From Halomonas sp. (GTDB taxonomy: Bacteria; Pseudomonadota; Gammaproteobacteria; Pseudomonadales; Halomonadaceae): a stretch of 64,000 nt of DNA. The DNA is taken from positions 40,005 to 104,004 of the forward strand of contig NZ_JAFWFN010000010.1 of the NCBI RefSeq assembly GCF_017515565.1, given 5' to 3'. Positions 30,239 through 39,727 of this stretch are shown here, in pieces (positions within the stretch are counted from its first letter, which is position 1; each line of letters starts with the position of its first letter). The notes under the pieces are model-generated. The model had not been told where the DNA came from and did no database searches. It saw only the letters and a list, made by a program, of their open reading frames with translations. The position numbers and the translations under genes were made by a program.

Positions 30239-30684
30239 TAAGGTGTCTCCGGGACATCATAGGCATGGCCATGGGCCAAACCGTGGGCTAACCACTCGCC
30301 CAAAAAGCGATTGAGCTGCAGCTTTTCATCGGGTTGATGCATTCTGGCATTGGGGTAACGGTAGCGGCCGCTGAAGTGACGCTCGCGCTGAAAGTCCGTC
30401 ACCTCCGCCATTCGCACATCATGGTAAAGATGGACGCGCATCCGCGGCCCTTCAATCACTGCATCAAGAGGGCCGCTTTGGGACACCTCTATCATGGTGG
30501 TATAGGGGGCCTGCTGCACAATGGTCAGATGTAGATCGCCAAAGTGCTGGTCGTCGCCGTGCAGCGCAATATCGCGTTGCTGGCCACACTCCATATCCCC
30601 CACTAGACGAATCAAGCGCAGGTAATTAGCGCTACACTCACCCTGCAGAGATTTTAAATCGGTGACATAGGCAGCTCTGGCCAT
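30238..30684 (-). CDS. yqiB: DUF1249 (YqiB family) protein
   Basis: A 148-residue cytoplasmic protein of the YqiB/DUF1249 family, function unknown. YATDLK-type start (MARAAYVTDLKSLQGECSAN), then RLHL-type central strands and MRVHLYHDVRMAEVTDFQRE typical of the family. The ATG at 30684 has AAGGAG 5 nt upstream; a GTG 6 nt earlier would sit on the ribosome site. It is the middle gene of the conserved nudF-yqiB-cpdA operon and its stop overlaps the cpdA start. Confidence 0.88.
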   Translation of the reverse strand: MARAAYVTDLKSLQGECSANYLRLIRLVGDMECGQQRDIALHGDDQHFGDLHLTIVQQAPYTTMIEVSQSGPLDAVIEGPRMRVHLYHDVRMAEVTDFQRERHFSGRYRYPNARMHQPDEKLQLNRFLGEWLAHGLAHGHAYDVPETP

Positions 30685-30697
30685 GTTCACTCCTTAA

Positions 30698-31369
30698 TCA
30701 GGTTCGCTTGGCATCTGTGTTTGGCAGTACAGCGCGATGAGAGGCCGCGCGCAGCGAGGCTCGCTGCCCCGCTAACCAGTAAAGCGCAATCAAACACATG
30801 GCGTTGTCGAGCCTTCCTTGCTCCAGGAGTTCCCATACAGTGGGGTAATTGACCACGTGAACGCGAATATCTTCGTGCTCTTCATCTAAACCATGAATAC
30901 CGCCAAGTCCTTGGCTATCAATCAGCCCGCAAAAGAGCGTAACCCGCTCGTTACAGGCGCCGGGGCTTGGGTAGTAAGTGTGTAGCTTAGTGATCTGGCC
31001 AACGTGGCATCCCGCTTCTTCCAGCGCTTCACGGCGGGCAACGTCTTCAAGCGGTTCATCCTTATCCGCAAGCCCGGCCACCAGTTCTAATTTCCAAGGA
31101 GAGAGCGGGTCGTCAATGGCCCCTGCGCGAAACTGCTCGATCAGCACCAGGGCATCTTTAGCAGGGTCATACAACAGAACGCCTACCGCATCATGGCGAT
31201 TATGCACTTCACGGCGCATGGTACCGCTCCAGCCCCCTTCAAACAGACGATGGCGCAGCTCCAACGCTTCCAGACGGAAGAAACCTTGATAGAGAGTGTC
31301 GCGCTTAAAAAGCTCAACGTCACTGTGGCCAAGTTGAGGCGGTGCTGAGGGGGTCGAACTATTCACCAT
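30698..31369 (-). CDS. nudF: ADP-ribose diphosphatase (Nudix hydrolase)
   Basis: A 223-residue Nudix enzyme that splits ADP-ribose to AMP and ribose-5-phosphate. The complete Nudix box runs from Gly in LVAGLADKDEPLED through VARREALEEAGC. Substrate-side residues after the box (KLHTYYPSPGACNERVTLF) resemble NudF, including the late acidic cluster. GGGAG precedes the ATG at 31369. It is the first gene of the nudF-yqiB-cpdA operon, with 13 nt to yqiB. Confidence 0.94.
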   Translation of the reverse strand: MVNSSTPSAPPQLGHSDVELFKRDTLYQGFFRLEALELRHRLFEGGWSGTMRREVHNRHDAVGVLLYDPAKDALVLIEQFRAGAIDDPLSPWKLELVAGLADKDEPLEDVARREALEEAGCHVGQITKLHTYYPSPGACNERVTLFCGLIDSQGLGGIHGLDEEHEDIRVHVVNYPTVWELLEQGRLDNAMCLIALYWLAGQRASLRAASHRAVLPNTDAKRT

Positions 31370-31488
31370 GAAGCACTCCCGATGATAACAATCGACCTAT
31401 TATCAATGCTCGCCACCGGGAATGCCAATGCAGCTAAAACTGTCTTGAGAAATTGTTCTGAGAAACTGTCTTAAAAAGACCTCTAGAA

Positions 31489-32133
31489 CTACAGCGTTTG
31501 CAGGAGTGTCTGTGCATCTTCGCGCAGCGCTTCATCCGACGCTTTGCGGCTATCACGAGCGGTACCGTTGACAGCGCGTTCAGCGTGCTCGCGGGCGGCT
31601 TGAGTATTGCCCTCTTCTTTTAAGAACGCCGCATAGTAGTAGTTAACGTCAATACCGTTAGGGCGGATCTCCAACGCTCGCTGAAACATACGTTCAGCGG
31701 TATTACTATTGCCGAATCCGAGCGGGCGGCCCGGCGCGCGATCATAAAGGGCGCCAAGGGTCACATACGCCGAACCATTGCCGCCCTGCGGGTCGATCTC
31801 AATTGCCCGCTCTAACACGTCACGGGCATCACCAGCGGTGCCTAACGCGCCTAGACCGCTACGCTCACGGGCATAGGAAGCCAGCACAATACCCTGCCAA
31901 ATCAGCACTTCAGCTTCATTGGGGTGTTGGCTCGCAATGTTTTCGGCTTCGCTTGCCAGCGCCCTCAGTGTACTTTCGCGCTGATTCGCTGGCATATCAG
32001 TCACGGTGTTTTCCCAACGATTTTTCAGTGAGAACAGTTCACCGTCATAAGCTGAAGCAGTTAGCGGCGCCAAGGCCAGGGTACTGCCTAGGGCAGCGGC
32101 GATCAGTAAACGAGAAATAGGGAGTGTACGCAT
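31489..32133 (-). CDS. Secreted TPR-repeat protein
   Basis: A 214-residue protein with a cleavable signal peptide (LLIAAALGSTLALAPLTASA then YDGEL) and three or so tetratricopeptide-like helices (AEVLIWQGIVLASYARER, SAYVTLGALYDRAPGRPLGF, IDVNYYYAAFLKEEGNTQAA). It is probably periplasmic and protein-binding. It resembles uncharacterised TPR proteins of gammaproteobacteria; no specific function is recognised. GGAG precedes the ATG. It is a single gene, separated from nudF by 119 nt. Confidence 0.8.
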   Translation of the reverse strand: MRTLPISRLLIAAALGSTLALAPLTASAYDGELFSLKNRWENTVTDMPANQRESTLRALASEAENIASQHPNEAEVLIWQGIVLASYARERSGLGALGTAGDARDVLERAIEIDPQGGNGSAYVTLGALYDRAPGRPLGFGNSNTAERMFQRALEIRPNGIDVNYYYAAFLKEEGNTQAAREHAERAVNGTARDSRKASDEALREDAQTLLQTL

Positions 32134-32305
32134 TAAAAGCTCCTAGATTATTTTTATACAGTGGATGACTGGAATAGCTTCCCCTCACAATGTAACGAAC
32201 GTTTGAATGATTCGCCAGTAGATCATCCGCTATGTGATAGTGAGCGCCCTTAGCGTAAGCTAGTCATTTTGTTCAAGGCGAAGAAAACCGATGAAAGGCC
32301 GCAAT

Positions 32306-32827
32306 ATGACGCGCTGGCGCGACCCAGCTAAAGATCCGCGCCAAGCGCCCAAAAGCAATTTAATTACCGCTGAAGGCGCTGCCCGCCTGCGCAGCATCTT
32401 GGATCATCTATCCAGGGTAAAACGACCAGAGATATCGGCCAAGGTAGGCGAGGCCGCCGCCCAGGGCGACCGTAGCGAGAACGCGGATTACACTTACAAC
32501 AAAAAAGAGTTAAATCGCGTTATTGCGCGCATTAGCTACTTAACCAATCGCTTGGATGAGCTGCAGGTCGTTGATAGGTTACCGGCCAACACCGATAAGG
32601 TGTTTTTTGGTGCCTTTGTAGATTTGGAAGATGAGGAAGGCGAAGCGCTCTCCATTCGGATTGTTGGCCACGATGAAATCGATACTAAAAAACGCTGGAT
32701 CAGTATCGATGCCCCCATGGCCAAAGCGCTGCTAGGCAAAGAAGTAGGCGACGACGTAACGGTGCTGACGCCCAACGGCGAAACGCTCTACACCATTACC
32801 GCCATTCGCTACACTGGCAAAGCGTAA
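32306..32827 (+). CDS. greB: Transcription elongation factor GreB
   Basis: A 173-residue Gre factor that enters the RNA polymerase secondary channel and triggers cleavage of backtracked RNA. The N-terminal coiled coil carries AAQGDRSENADYTYNKKELN, whose acidic loop supplies catalytic residues; the C-terminal FKBP-like part has DKVFFGAFVDLEDEEGE. About 15 extra N-terminal residues (MTRWRDPAKDPRQAPKSN) precede the usual start, as in related bacteria. The ATG at 32306 has AAAGG 7 nt upstream; an ATG at 32291 is the alternative. Confidence 0.93.
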   Translation: MTRWRDPAKDPRQAPKSNLITAEGAARLRSILDHLSRVKRPEISAKVGEAAAQGDRSENADYTYNKKELNRVIARISYLTNRLDELQVVDRLPANTDKVFFGAFVDLEDEEGEALSIRIVGHDEIDTKKRWISIDAPMAKALLGKEVGDDVTVLTPNGETLYTITAIRYTGKA

Positions 32828-32834
32828 TTTGCGT

Positions 32835-33878
32835 TCAGCGCCGCTGTTTAGACGCCTGAACGCTGGTTTTACTACTGTCTTCCGGCTGGGCACGGTAAAC
32901 CCGAAAGCGTCGATTATCCGCCAGCGTTTCGAAGCTGCCAAAAGTGCGCTCAAGCGGGCCGGGATAAGGTAAAAACGCATTGGCCACTAACACCAGTTGC
33001 CCCTTACCGGTTAAATGATTCGGCGCCTCTTCTATCAACCGAGCGCTGGGGCCATAACTAATCTCGCGCTCCTGGTGAAACGGCGGGTTACTCACAATCA
33101 GGTCAAAACGCTGCCCTTCAAGCGCCGAGTAAACATCACTTTCCAGCACCTGACCACTCAGTTGGTTAGCCGCTAGCGTTCGGCGGCAGGCTTCTACTGC
33201 AAAGGCGCTTACATCCACGGCGGTGACCTCATGACCACGGGCCGCCAGCCACGCACTCATAATGCCATCGCCACAGCCCATATCCAGCACCTTTAATGCC
33301 TTTGGGGGCAGTGACTCCAGGGCTGTTTCTAAGGCTTGCAGCAGTAGCAGGGTTCCTTCATCCACTTTGCCATGACCAAACACACCAGGATGGCTCATCA
33401 GCGTCAGCGACAGTGCTTCAAAGCGTTGCCAGGCGCTGTCAGGATTTTCAATAGCCACGGTCTGGGTAGCAAACAAAGAGCAACGCCGAGCGTTATCCAG
33501 CTTGTCGCAGCGCATCCCCAGACCGCTCAGTATTTTTGGCACGCGCTTGATACCGCCCTGGTGTTCACCCACCACGTCAACCGGTGTATTTGCAGGCAGT
33601 ACGCGGCACAGCCACTCAAGCCACCAAACCCCCAACTGGTGGGCTTTTGGCCAGAACAGCACCACTTGCCCTGTCTGCTGAACAAAAGGTACATCAAACG
33701 GGCTGGCGGCGGCTTTATCGCGGCCTTCCCACTGCTCACGCAGCGCTACATCCCCGCTCACCATCGCTTTGGAGTGGTCGATCAGCCAAGGGTCTGCCGG
33801 GGGGGCCATCGGCCAAAGCTGGGCTGCCTGCCCATAATAACGTTCAAGGAGTTGGCAAGCGGGCAGTTGAGCACTCAT
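32835..33878 (-). CDS. rsmC: 16S rRNA m2G1207 methyltransferase
   Basis: A 347-residue SAM-dependent methyltransferase of the RsmC/RlmG type, with a duplicated domain layout: a degenerate N-terminal half and a catalytic C-terminal half. The SAM loop is VLDMGCGDGIMSAWLA, the acidic loop is VTAVDVSAFAVEA and the catalytic motif is VSNPPFHQ. FGHGKVDEGTLLLLQ before the SAM loop is typical. Its start overlaps the end of the upstream cmoM-like gene by 4 nt. It is convergent with greB, 7 nt between stops. Confidence 0.92.
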   Translation of the reverse strand: MSAQLPACQLLERYYGQAAQLWPMAPPADPWLIDHSKAMVSGDVALREQWEGRDKAAASPFDVPFVQQTGQVVLFWPKAHQLGVWWLEWLCRVLPANTPVDVVGEHQGGIKRVPKILSGLGMRCDKLDNARRCSLFATQTVAIENPDSAWQRFEALSLTLMSHPGVFGHGKVDEGTLLLLQALETALESLPPKALKVLDMGCGDGIMSAWLAARGHEVTAVDVSAFAVEACRRTLAANQLSGQVLESDVYSALEGQRFDLIVSNPPFHQEREISYGPSARLIEEAPNHLTGKGQLVLVANAFLPYPGPLERTFGSFETLADNRRFRVYRAQPEDSSKTSVQASKQRR

Positions 33879-34708
33879 TGGTCAGCCTCGGGTTTGGTAA
33901 AGGTATAAAGTAAATAGCGGCCTAGCCGCCAGTGAGGGTCTTGGCGGCAGTACTGCTTTTCTAGCGCCAGCAGCGTCACTTGCTCGCTCTCTTTGGCAGG
34001 AGGTTGGCGCAGGTAGTCCTGAAAGATACGTATCCCTGCGACGCCGTCCATGATTAAGCCGTTCTCAGCCCCCCACTGGCATATTTCGTCGTGGGTGACG
34101 GGGGAAATAGGCGTTAAACGCTGCCGCTTGCCCTTGCCTTCAAGCTGGTCACTAAGCGCTTTTTGCAGGTTGCCCTTCACCACGTTAGAAAAACGCAGCG
34201 CATCGCGGTTAAACACCATCAGGCTTAATTGCCCGCCAGGGGCTAAGAGGCTAGCAAGGGTTTGCATGGCCTGCTGGGGCTCCCCCAACCATTCAAGCAC
34301 CGCATGGCAGGTAATCAGCGGCCATGGCCCTGGGGCTTGCTGGGGCAAGGCCTGAAGCGGCGCCGCCAAGTAGTCAAGCTGCTTGGGCAGCATGGCACCT
34401 GCGGCAATGCGCTCAGCATGCCAACCGTTGGCATGCGCCAGCATATCTTGGGAAGGCTCTGCCATGGTCACCGCGTGCCCACGCTCGGCAAACCACGCTG
34501 AAAGCTGCCCCAAGCCACCGCCTACATCAAGCACAGGCTGCCCCTCTAGCGTTAGCATCTCGGGCAGCAAATAATCCAGCATGGCCAAGCGCAGCTCGCC
34601 CCGAGGTGCTTGATAAAGCGAACGTGAGAACTTATCGACCAAGCCGTCGAAGTAGCGATCTCCCGCCTGGGTTAACTCATAGCGTGTTGATGGTTCAATG
34701 GGGTGCAT
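33875..34708 (-). CDS. cmoM: tRNA 5-carboxymethoxyuridine methyltransferase (CmoM/SmtA family)
   Basis: A SAM-dependent methyltransferase of about 277 residues. The early segment GDRYFDGLVDKFSRSLY is the CmoM hallmark, followed by the SAM loop PVLDVGGGLGQLSAWFA and ITCHAVLEWLGEPQQA. CmoM methylates carboxymethoxyuridine made by CmoA and CmoB on tRNA, both also in this window. The start is uncertain: the ATG at 34708 has no clear ribosome site, and longer readings overlap the amidase end at 34753. It overlaps rsmC by 4 nt. Confidence 0.85.
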   Translation of the reverse strand: MHPIEPSTRYELTQAGDRYFDGLVDKFSRSLYQAPRGELRLAMLDYLLPEMLTLEGQPVLDVGGGLGQLSAWFAERGHAVTMAEPSQDMLAHANGWHAERIAAGAMLPKQLDYLAAPLQALPQQAPGPWPLITCHAVLEWLGEPQQAMQTLASLLAPGGQLSLMVFNRDALRFSNVVKGNLQKALSDQLEGKGKRQRLTPISPVTHDEICQWGAENGLIMDGVAGIRIFQDYLRQPPAKESEQVTLLALEKQYCRQDPHWRLGRYLLYTFTKPEADQ

Positions 34709-34752
34709 GCAGGGCGCCAAGCGTTGTTTCAAAGCCGCGTAGTTTACCCTGC

Positions 34753-36261
34753 TTAAACGCCAAACGCTTGCGGGCAAATACGGCACCGCCAATCGTCATG
34801 TTGCTCCATAGCGGCCGCTAGCTGAAACAGCTGTTTATCCTCCCCAAGACGCCCCACCACTTGCACACCAACGGGCAAGCCATTAGCCGCCACATGAAAA
34901 GGCACAGACATAGCCGGCTGACCGGTAAGGTTGGCCAGCTGCGTAAACGGGGTGCGGCTAAGCGCATCCACCGCCAAGCGTTTTAACATGCCCGCTTTTA
35001 GTGCCAATGAAGGCACACCGGGTATGGCTAACAGCGACATTAACCGCTCACGGGAGGCAGTCGGATATAGCTCACCAATTTTAGGGGCGGTATCTGCGGC
35101 CACCGGCATCACCAGCGCATCAAAGCGCTGGTGAAAGTGACTCATCTGCTCCGCAGCCACATGCCAGTAACGCTTAGCAAGCTCATAATCTTTTGCAGAA
35201 AGTTTTGCGCCCAGCCTACCGACAGCTCGGGTGGAGGGCTCAATGGCTAGCCGATGCACCGGCACTCCAGTTTGCTGGCTCACCCAATGTAGGTCTGCGG
35301 CTAAGTGGCCTAAATAGAGCGTCAAGTAGCTATCCGCCAAGGCATCGCCATCGACCTGCGGGTCGCACCACTCTACCTCATGCCCCATGGCGGCCAACGC
35401 ATGGGCAGCTTTCTCGACAGCGGTTGTCACCTCCGCACTTACCTGTGTGCCGAGCCCGCGACTCAAAAAACCACCCCGTGACACAGCGATACGTAGCGGT
35501 TTGCTGGAGGACGATAACGCAGCCACATAGCCCGTTTCACGGGGGATGGGGTACGGCCCAGAGGGCGCCATTCCATTAATATGCTCTAACAGCGCCGCGC
35601 TATCCCGCACGCTACGCGTCAGCGCATGCTCGACCACCGCCCCTTGCCACACCTCACCGTGGGCAGGCGCGAGTGGCACCCGGCCACGGGAAGGTTTAAA
35701 ACCAAACAGACCACAGTAACTGGCGGGAATACGGATTGAGCCACCTCCGTCCCCCGCTAGCGCAATGGGTACCATGCCACTGGCTACCGCCGCGGCGGAA
35801 CCACCACTTGAACCACCAGGGGAATACCCTTCTCGCCAAGGGTTTTGCGGATGCGGAAACGCCTTCGGCTCCGTTATTCCCATCAGCCCCAGCTCGGGGG
35901 TCGCTGTCTGCCCCATGACCACTAAGCCAGCATCCCTTACCCGCTTGATAAGCAGCGAGTCTTCCTTAGGGCGCCAGTTGGATAGCGCGGCGCTGCCAAA
36001 GGCGAGCGGCTCCCCTTCAAGGGCCATCAACAGGTCTTTGCTTAACGTGGGCACGCCTGCAAAAGGGGACTTCTCAGTAACGTTCAACAGCTCCTGGCTG
36101 GCTCGCTCAAAACACGCTCTCACCACCCCATGCAGCGTAGGATTTAGCGTTTCAATCGCACTCATCGCCGCTTCGAACACCTCTTTTGAGCTAACCTCAC
36201 CACCACGAATCAGCTCAGCGAGGCCGGTGGCATCGTACTGTTGATACTCATGAACGTGCAT
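34753..36261 (-). CDS. Amidase (amidase signature family)
   Basis: A 502-residue enzyme with the Ser-cisSer-Lys triad: Lys75 in PTLSKDLL, the serines in GYSPGGSSGGSAAAVASG (151-152) and nucleophile Ser175 in AGDGGGSIRIPASYCG. It hydrolyses an amide bond of unknown substrate; the family ranges from aryl and peptide amides to nylon oligomers. No transporter or pathway gene next door helps. It differs from atzF at the left end of the window in lacking the C-terminal AtzF domain. It is read away from hutC, 186 nt upstream. Confidence 0.88.
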   Translation of the reverse strand: MHVHEYQQYDATGLAELIRGGEVSSKEVFEAAMSAIETLNPTLHGVVRACFERASQELLNVTEKSPFAGVPTLSKDLLMALEGEPLAFGSAALSNWRPKEDSLLIKRVRDAGLVVMGQTATPELGLMGITEPKAFPHPQNPWREGYSPGGSSGGSAAAVASGMVPIALAGDGGGSIRIPASYCGLFGFKPSRGRVPLAPAHGEVWQGAVVEHALTRSVRDSAALLEHINGMAPSGPYPIPRETGYVAALSSSSKPLRIAVSRGGFLSRGLGTQVSAEVTTAVEKAAHALAAMGHEVEWCDPQVDGDALADSYLTLYLGHLAADLHWVSQQTGVPVHRLAIEPSTRAVGRLGAKLSAKDYELAKRYWHVAAEQMSHFHQRFDALVMPVAADTAPKIGELYPTASRERLMSLLAIPGVPSLALKAGMLKRLAVDALSRTPFTQLANLTGQPAMSVPFHVAANGLPVGVQVVGRLGEDKQLFQLAAAMEQHDDWRCRICPQAFGV

Positions 36262-36447
36262 CGTATTCGCTCGTTGTTATTGAGACATTCATTCAAGACT
36301 AGCAAGGATAACAAGCGGTTGTTAGACGCCAGTCTTACTATCTCCTCGCTGAGATAACGCCCCAGTAAGTGTCGAGTTGATGCCCTTAGCTATCGCACAA
36401 GGTACACTGGATATGGTTAGACATTAGATTCATTTGAAAGGCACTTC

Positions 36448-37164
36448 ATGACCAACGCTCCCCCACTTTATCTGCAAATACAGCAGCACCTGCTAGAGAA
36501 AATCCAGGGCGGTGCCTGGCCTGCGCACCACCAGATCCCACCCGAAGAGCAGCTTGCCCGAGATTTTGGGGTAAGCCGAATGACCGCCAATAAAGCGATT
36601 CGTGATCTCGTCCAAAAAGGCTACCTAACGCGCCAGCCTGGGCTGGGCACTTTTGTAACAGATCGCAAAGCAGAGTCATCTCTGGTTGAGGTGTACAACA
36701 TTGCCGATGAAGTACGCTCCCGAGGGCATCATTACAGCAGCATCGTGTTGCTCTGCGAAGCCATTAAAGCTGATGACGAAATCGCTTTGCGCCTGGGCGT
36801 GCGTCTTGGCAGTCGCGTGTTTCAAACACTGTTGGTGCACTTGGAAAACGACACGCCCATTCAGCTTGAAAACCGCTATGTTAACCCCCGCTGGGTACCC
36901 AATTATTTAAAGAGTGATTTTTCGGTACATACACCCAACGAAATATTGGTAGCGGCCTGCCCAATCACTGACGTAGAGCACATCGTTGAAGCCGTGCTCG
37001 TTGATCAGCAAACCGCCGAATGGCTCGCTATCGATACCTCAACCCCCTGCCTGAGCATGATCCGGCGAACGTGGTCCGGTGAGCAGCTCATCAGCTATGC
37101 CCGCTTACTGCACCCAGGCAACCGTTATAAGCTGCGTTCTTCGGTGCATCGCCAATCCTCATAA
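36448..37164 (+). CDS. hutC: Histidine utilisation repressor, GntR family
   Basis: A 238-residue GntR/HutC-type repressor. The N-terminal winged helix has HQIPPEEQLARDFGVSRMTA and KGYLTRQPGLGTFV; the C-terminal UTRA domain binds urocanate, the inducer in characterised HutC proteins. FQTLLVHLENDTPIQLENRY and SYARLLHPGNRYKL are family segments. It is transcribed toward the hut structural genes but separated from them by 306 nt carrying two operator-like palindromes. Confidence 0.94.
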   Translation: MTNAPPLYLQIQQHLLEKIQGGAWPAHHQIPPEEQLARDFGVSRMTANKAIRDLVQKGYLTRQPGLGTFVTDRKAESSLVEVYNIADEVRSRGHHYSSIVLLCEAIKADDEIALRLGVRLGSRVFQTLLVHLENDTPIQLENRYVNPRWVPNYLKSDFSVHTPNEILVAACPITDVEHIVEAVLVDQQTAEWLAIDTSTPCLSMIRRTWSGEQLISYARLLHPGNRYKLRSSVHRQSS

Positions 37165-37201
37165 AACCCCCGGTGCAGGTATTGACGACTTGCGCCACGC
37201 A

Positions 37202-37217
37202 AAATGTATATACATTT
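37202..37217. promoter_or_regulatory. HutC-type operator 1 (perfect palindrome)
   Basis: AAATGTATATACATTT is a perfect 16-bp palindrome, 38 nt after the hutC stop. Its core TGTATATACA matches the known HutC recognition pattern and recurs at 37422-37431, 217 bp downstream. Confidence 0.7.
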
Positions 37218-37248
37218 AGAAAACGACCGATACTCCCGCCTCCTACAA

Positions 37249-37265
37249 AGACTAGACATTAGTCT
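37249..37265. promoter_or_regulatory. Inverted repeat in the hutC-hutI spacer
   Basis: AGACTA-GACAT-TAGTCT is a 6-bp inverted repeat with a 5-nt centre. Its internal TAGACATTAG (37253-37262) is repeated exactly 21 nt before the hutC start (36418-36427). The rest of the 306-nt hutC-hutI spacer is A/T-rich, with long A runs around 37320-37345. A second regulator is possible but not identified. Confidence 0.4.
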
Positions 37266-37410
37266 AATTCTTTATGTGCTAAAATTTAACCCCAAGCCAC
37301 ATAAATATATTAAACAATTGATTTTATTTAAAAATAATAAAAACTCCTGATCTTTCGCTTGACCGCTCTCCATTTTCTTATTTTTAGGTACCTTGACGAA
37401 TCCACTTCAA

Positions 37411-37438
37411 TTGACCTTAATTGTATATACATTATGTT
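37411..37438 (+). promoter_or_regulatory. hutI promoter with embedded HutC operator 2
   Basis: TTGACC (37411-37416) and TATGTT (37433-37438), 16 nt apart, form a plausible sigma-70 promoter. The HutC-type core TGTATATACA (37422-37431) lies between the boxes, where a bound repressor would exclude RNA polymerase. The ATG of hutI follows 33 nt after the -10. Confidence 0.65.
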
Positions 37439-37470
37439 TTTGAAATAAGATTTCTTGAGAGGAGCTCCCT

Positions 37471-38685
37471 ATGGCGAATGCAACGGATCGTCGTCTCTGG
37501 CGCGATATCAGCGTCTTCGATGGCTTGCGGACACTGCCCGACCGCATGGCCGTTATCACCGAGGGAGCGCACATCATCTCCTTGTCGCCCATGGCTGAGT
37601 TCAACGAGCAACTCGCCAATAACTGTACAGAAATGGGCAGCGGCGGCGTGATGACCCCAGGCTTGGTGGATTGCCACACTCACCTCGTATTTGGTGGTTC
37701 TCGGGCTGAAGAGTTTGAAGCGCGGCTTGAAGGGGCAAGCTATGAGGAGATCGCGAAACGCGGCGGCGGTATTCTCAGCACCGTTCGCGCCACGCGCGAA
37801 GCTAGCGAAGATGAGCTGTTAAGGCTGGCTAAACCGCGTCTTGAAGCACTGATGGCCGACGGCGTTACCACCGTAGAGATTAAGTCTGGCTACGGCCTCA
37901 CCGTCGAAGACGAACTCAAGATGCTGCGCGTCGCGCGCCGTCTCGGCGATATGCTGCCCGTAAAAATAGTCACTACGCTGCTGGGTGCTCATGCCCTTCC
38001 CCCAGAATACAAAAATGACAGCGACGGCTATATCGATCTGGTCTGCCAGGAAATGATCCCCGCAGCGGTGGCCGAAGGGCTGGCAGATGCGGTTGATGTG
38101 TTCTGCGAAAAGATCGCCTTCTCTGTGGAACAGTGCGAGCGAGTGTTTGAAGCCGCCAAGGCCCATGGCCTACCCATTAAGGCCCACGCCGAGCAGCTCT
38201 CTAACCTGGGTGGAACGGCCATGGCTGCCCGCCACGGTGCGCTGTCTGCTGACCACATTGAATATCTGGACGACACTGGCATCGCCGCCATGGTGGAGGC
38301 AGGTAGCGTGGCGGTCATACTGCCCGGCGCTTTCCATACCTTACGTGAAACGCAACAACCACCTGTCGCCGCCCTGCGCAAAGCAGGCGTGCCGATGGCG
38401 GTGGCTACCGACGCCAACCCCGGCAGCTCGCCCCTGTTTATGCCGACGCTAATGCTCAATCTGGCTTGTACGCTTTTCCGCCTGACACCTCAAGAAGCGT
38501 TGTCGGGTATGACGGCTCATGGGGCAACCGCGCTAGGGTTGGCGGGCAAAGGGCTCATCCACGAAGGTGCTGAAGCCGACGTCTGTGTATGGGATATCGA
38601 TGCGCCCGCTGAGCTCGCTTACGCCGTGCAGCCTGGGCGCCTTCGTCAGCGTTTATTCCAGGGAGCACTTACCCATGGCCAATAA
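37471..38685 (+). CDS. hutI: Imidazolonepropionase
   Basis: A 404-residue amidohydrolase that opens imidazolone propionate to formiminoglutamate, the third step of histidine breakdown. Metal-binding and substrate motifs are visible: [59 protein letters not shown] and [18 protein letters not shown] lies 8 nt before the ATG. Its 3' end overlaps hutG by 11 nt, so expression is coupled. The first structural gene after the HutC-controlled promoter. Confidence 0.96.
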   Translation: MANATDRRLWRDISVFDGLRTLPDRMAVITEGAHIISLSPMAEFNEQLANNCTEMGSGGVMTPGLVDCHTHLVFGGSRAEEFEARLEGASYEEIAKRGGGILSTVRATREASEDELLRLAKPRLEALMADGVTTVEIKSGYGLTVEDELKMLRVARRLGDMLPVKIVTTLLGAHALPPEYKNDSDGYIDLVCQEMIPAAVAEGLADAVDVFCEKIAFSVEQCERVFEAAKAHGLPIKAHAEQLSNLGGTAMAARHGALSADHIEYLDDTGIAAMVEAGSVAVILPGAFHTLRETQQPPVAALRKAGVPMAVATDANPGSSPLFMPTLMLNLACTLFRLTPQEALSGMTAHGATALGLAGKGLIHEGAEADVCVWDIDAPAELAYAVQPGRLRQRLFQGALTHGQ

Positions 38686-39634
38686 CACTGCCGCTACAGC
38701 GCTCGACATGTCGCTCTGGACGGGCCGAACAGATAATGAGCCCAACAGTGAGCGTTGGCATCAAAAGATCCAGCCACTCAGCCAAACAGCAGCGCCGGGC
38801 TGTGCGTTATTGGGTTTTGAATGCGATGCCGGTGTTGCCAGAAACCAGGGCCGCACCGGTGCCGCGCAAGGCCCTTCAGCACTGCGTAAAGCACTAGCAC
38901 CGCTGGCCTGGCACCGCACTGGCCCAGCCTACGATGCGGGCAATGTGCGCTGCGAAGGCGATGCCTTAGAAAGCGCCCAACAGGACCTCGCCGATCACGT
39001 ATCGGCGCTGCTTAAGGCCGAGCATTTCCCCATTGTGCTGGGTGGCGGCCATGAGGTGGCCTACGGCAGCTGGCTGGGGCTTGCCCAGCATCTCGCTGAC
39101 AAGGGTGAGAAGGCACCGCGCATCGGCATTATCAATTTTGATGCCCACTTCGATTTACGCGACCCCTCCCACGTGCGTTCTTCGGGCACCCCCTTTACGC
39201 AAATTGCCGATCAATGCACCCAACGCGGCTGGCCATTTCGCTACGCCTGCTTAGGCGTAAGCCGCGCTGCCAACACCCGCGCCCTGTTTAACCGTGCCGC
39301 ACAGCTCGGCGTCATGGTTCGTGAAGACCGGGACTTTCAAGCAGCACAACTTGAGCGCATTCAACGCGACCTAGCGCGCTTGATGGTGCGCTGTGACCAT
39401 CTCTATCTGACCATCGACCTGGATGTGTTGCCCGCTGGGGAAGCTCCTGGGGTCAGCGCCCCTGCCGCTCGGGGCGTCTCGCTTGCATTGATTGAACCGC
39501 TGATTGAAGCCATCCGCGATAGCGGCAAGCTTCGCCTAACCGATCTCGCCGAGCTAAATCCTGCTCACGATATCGATAGCCGTACTGCCCGCGCGGCAGC
39601 CCGGCTTGTCTTTCAGTTGGCGCTCGACACCTAG
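38675..39634 (+). CDS. hutG: Formimidoylglutamase
   Basis: A 319-residue arginase-family enzyme that removes formamide from formiminoglutamate, giving glutamate. Mn-binding motifs are [25 protein letters not shown] and [19 protein letters not shown]. The ATG at 38675 lies within hutI with GGGAG upstream and keeps the usual length; the longer in-frame reading is hutI sequence. With HutG rather than the HutF-plus-deformylase route, the pathway releases formamide. Confidence 0.93.
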   Translation: MANNTAATALDMSLWTGRTDNEPNSERWHQKIQPLSQTAAPGCALLGFECDAGVARNQGRTGAAQGPSALRKALAPLAWHRTGPAYDAGNVRCEGDALESAQQDLADHVSALLKAEHFPIVLGGGHEVAYGSWLGLAQHLADKGEKAPRIGIINFDAHFDLRDPSHVRSSGTPFTQIADQCTQRGWPFRYACLGVSRAANTRALFNRAAQLGVMVREDRDFQAAQLERIQRDLARLMVRCDHLYLTIDLDVLPAGEAPGVSAPAARGVSLALIEPLIEAIRDSGKLRLTDLAELNPAHDIDSRTARAAARLVFQLALDT

Positions 39635-39727
39635 CGCCCTGAATCAATGACTCAATTAATAACCAATCCATCACTAGCCAATCACTAATCAACTAACAAC
39701 AAACCGCCACACCAGAGGAGTCTCGCC
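39635..39727. other. G-poor spacer between hutG and hutU
   Basis: A 93-nt spacer. The stretch 39650-39710 has only two G and repeats CAATC/CTAATC-like words. It would give an unstructured mRNA leader ahead of the GAGGAG ribosome site of hutU. Confidence 0.5.

Noticed and set aside
31438-31472. Repeated AACTGTCTT in the spacer upstream of nudF
   Set aside because: Only two short imperfectly spaced copies in A/T-rich DNA; chance is likely and no function is suggested.
36339-36356. TATCTC/GAGATA inverted repeat upstream of hutC
   Set aside because: Six base pairs around a 6-nt centre in a 186-nt spacer is weak, with no matching copy elsewhere in the hut region.
37165-37470. Sigma-54 promoter for the hut operon
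   Set aside because: I looked for the GG-N10-GC pattern expected of NtrC/CbrB-controlled hut promoters and found no good match; a sigma-70 promoter overlapping the operator fits better.
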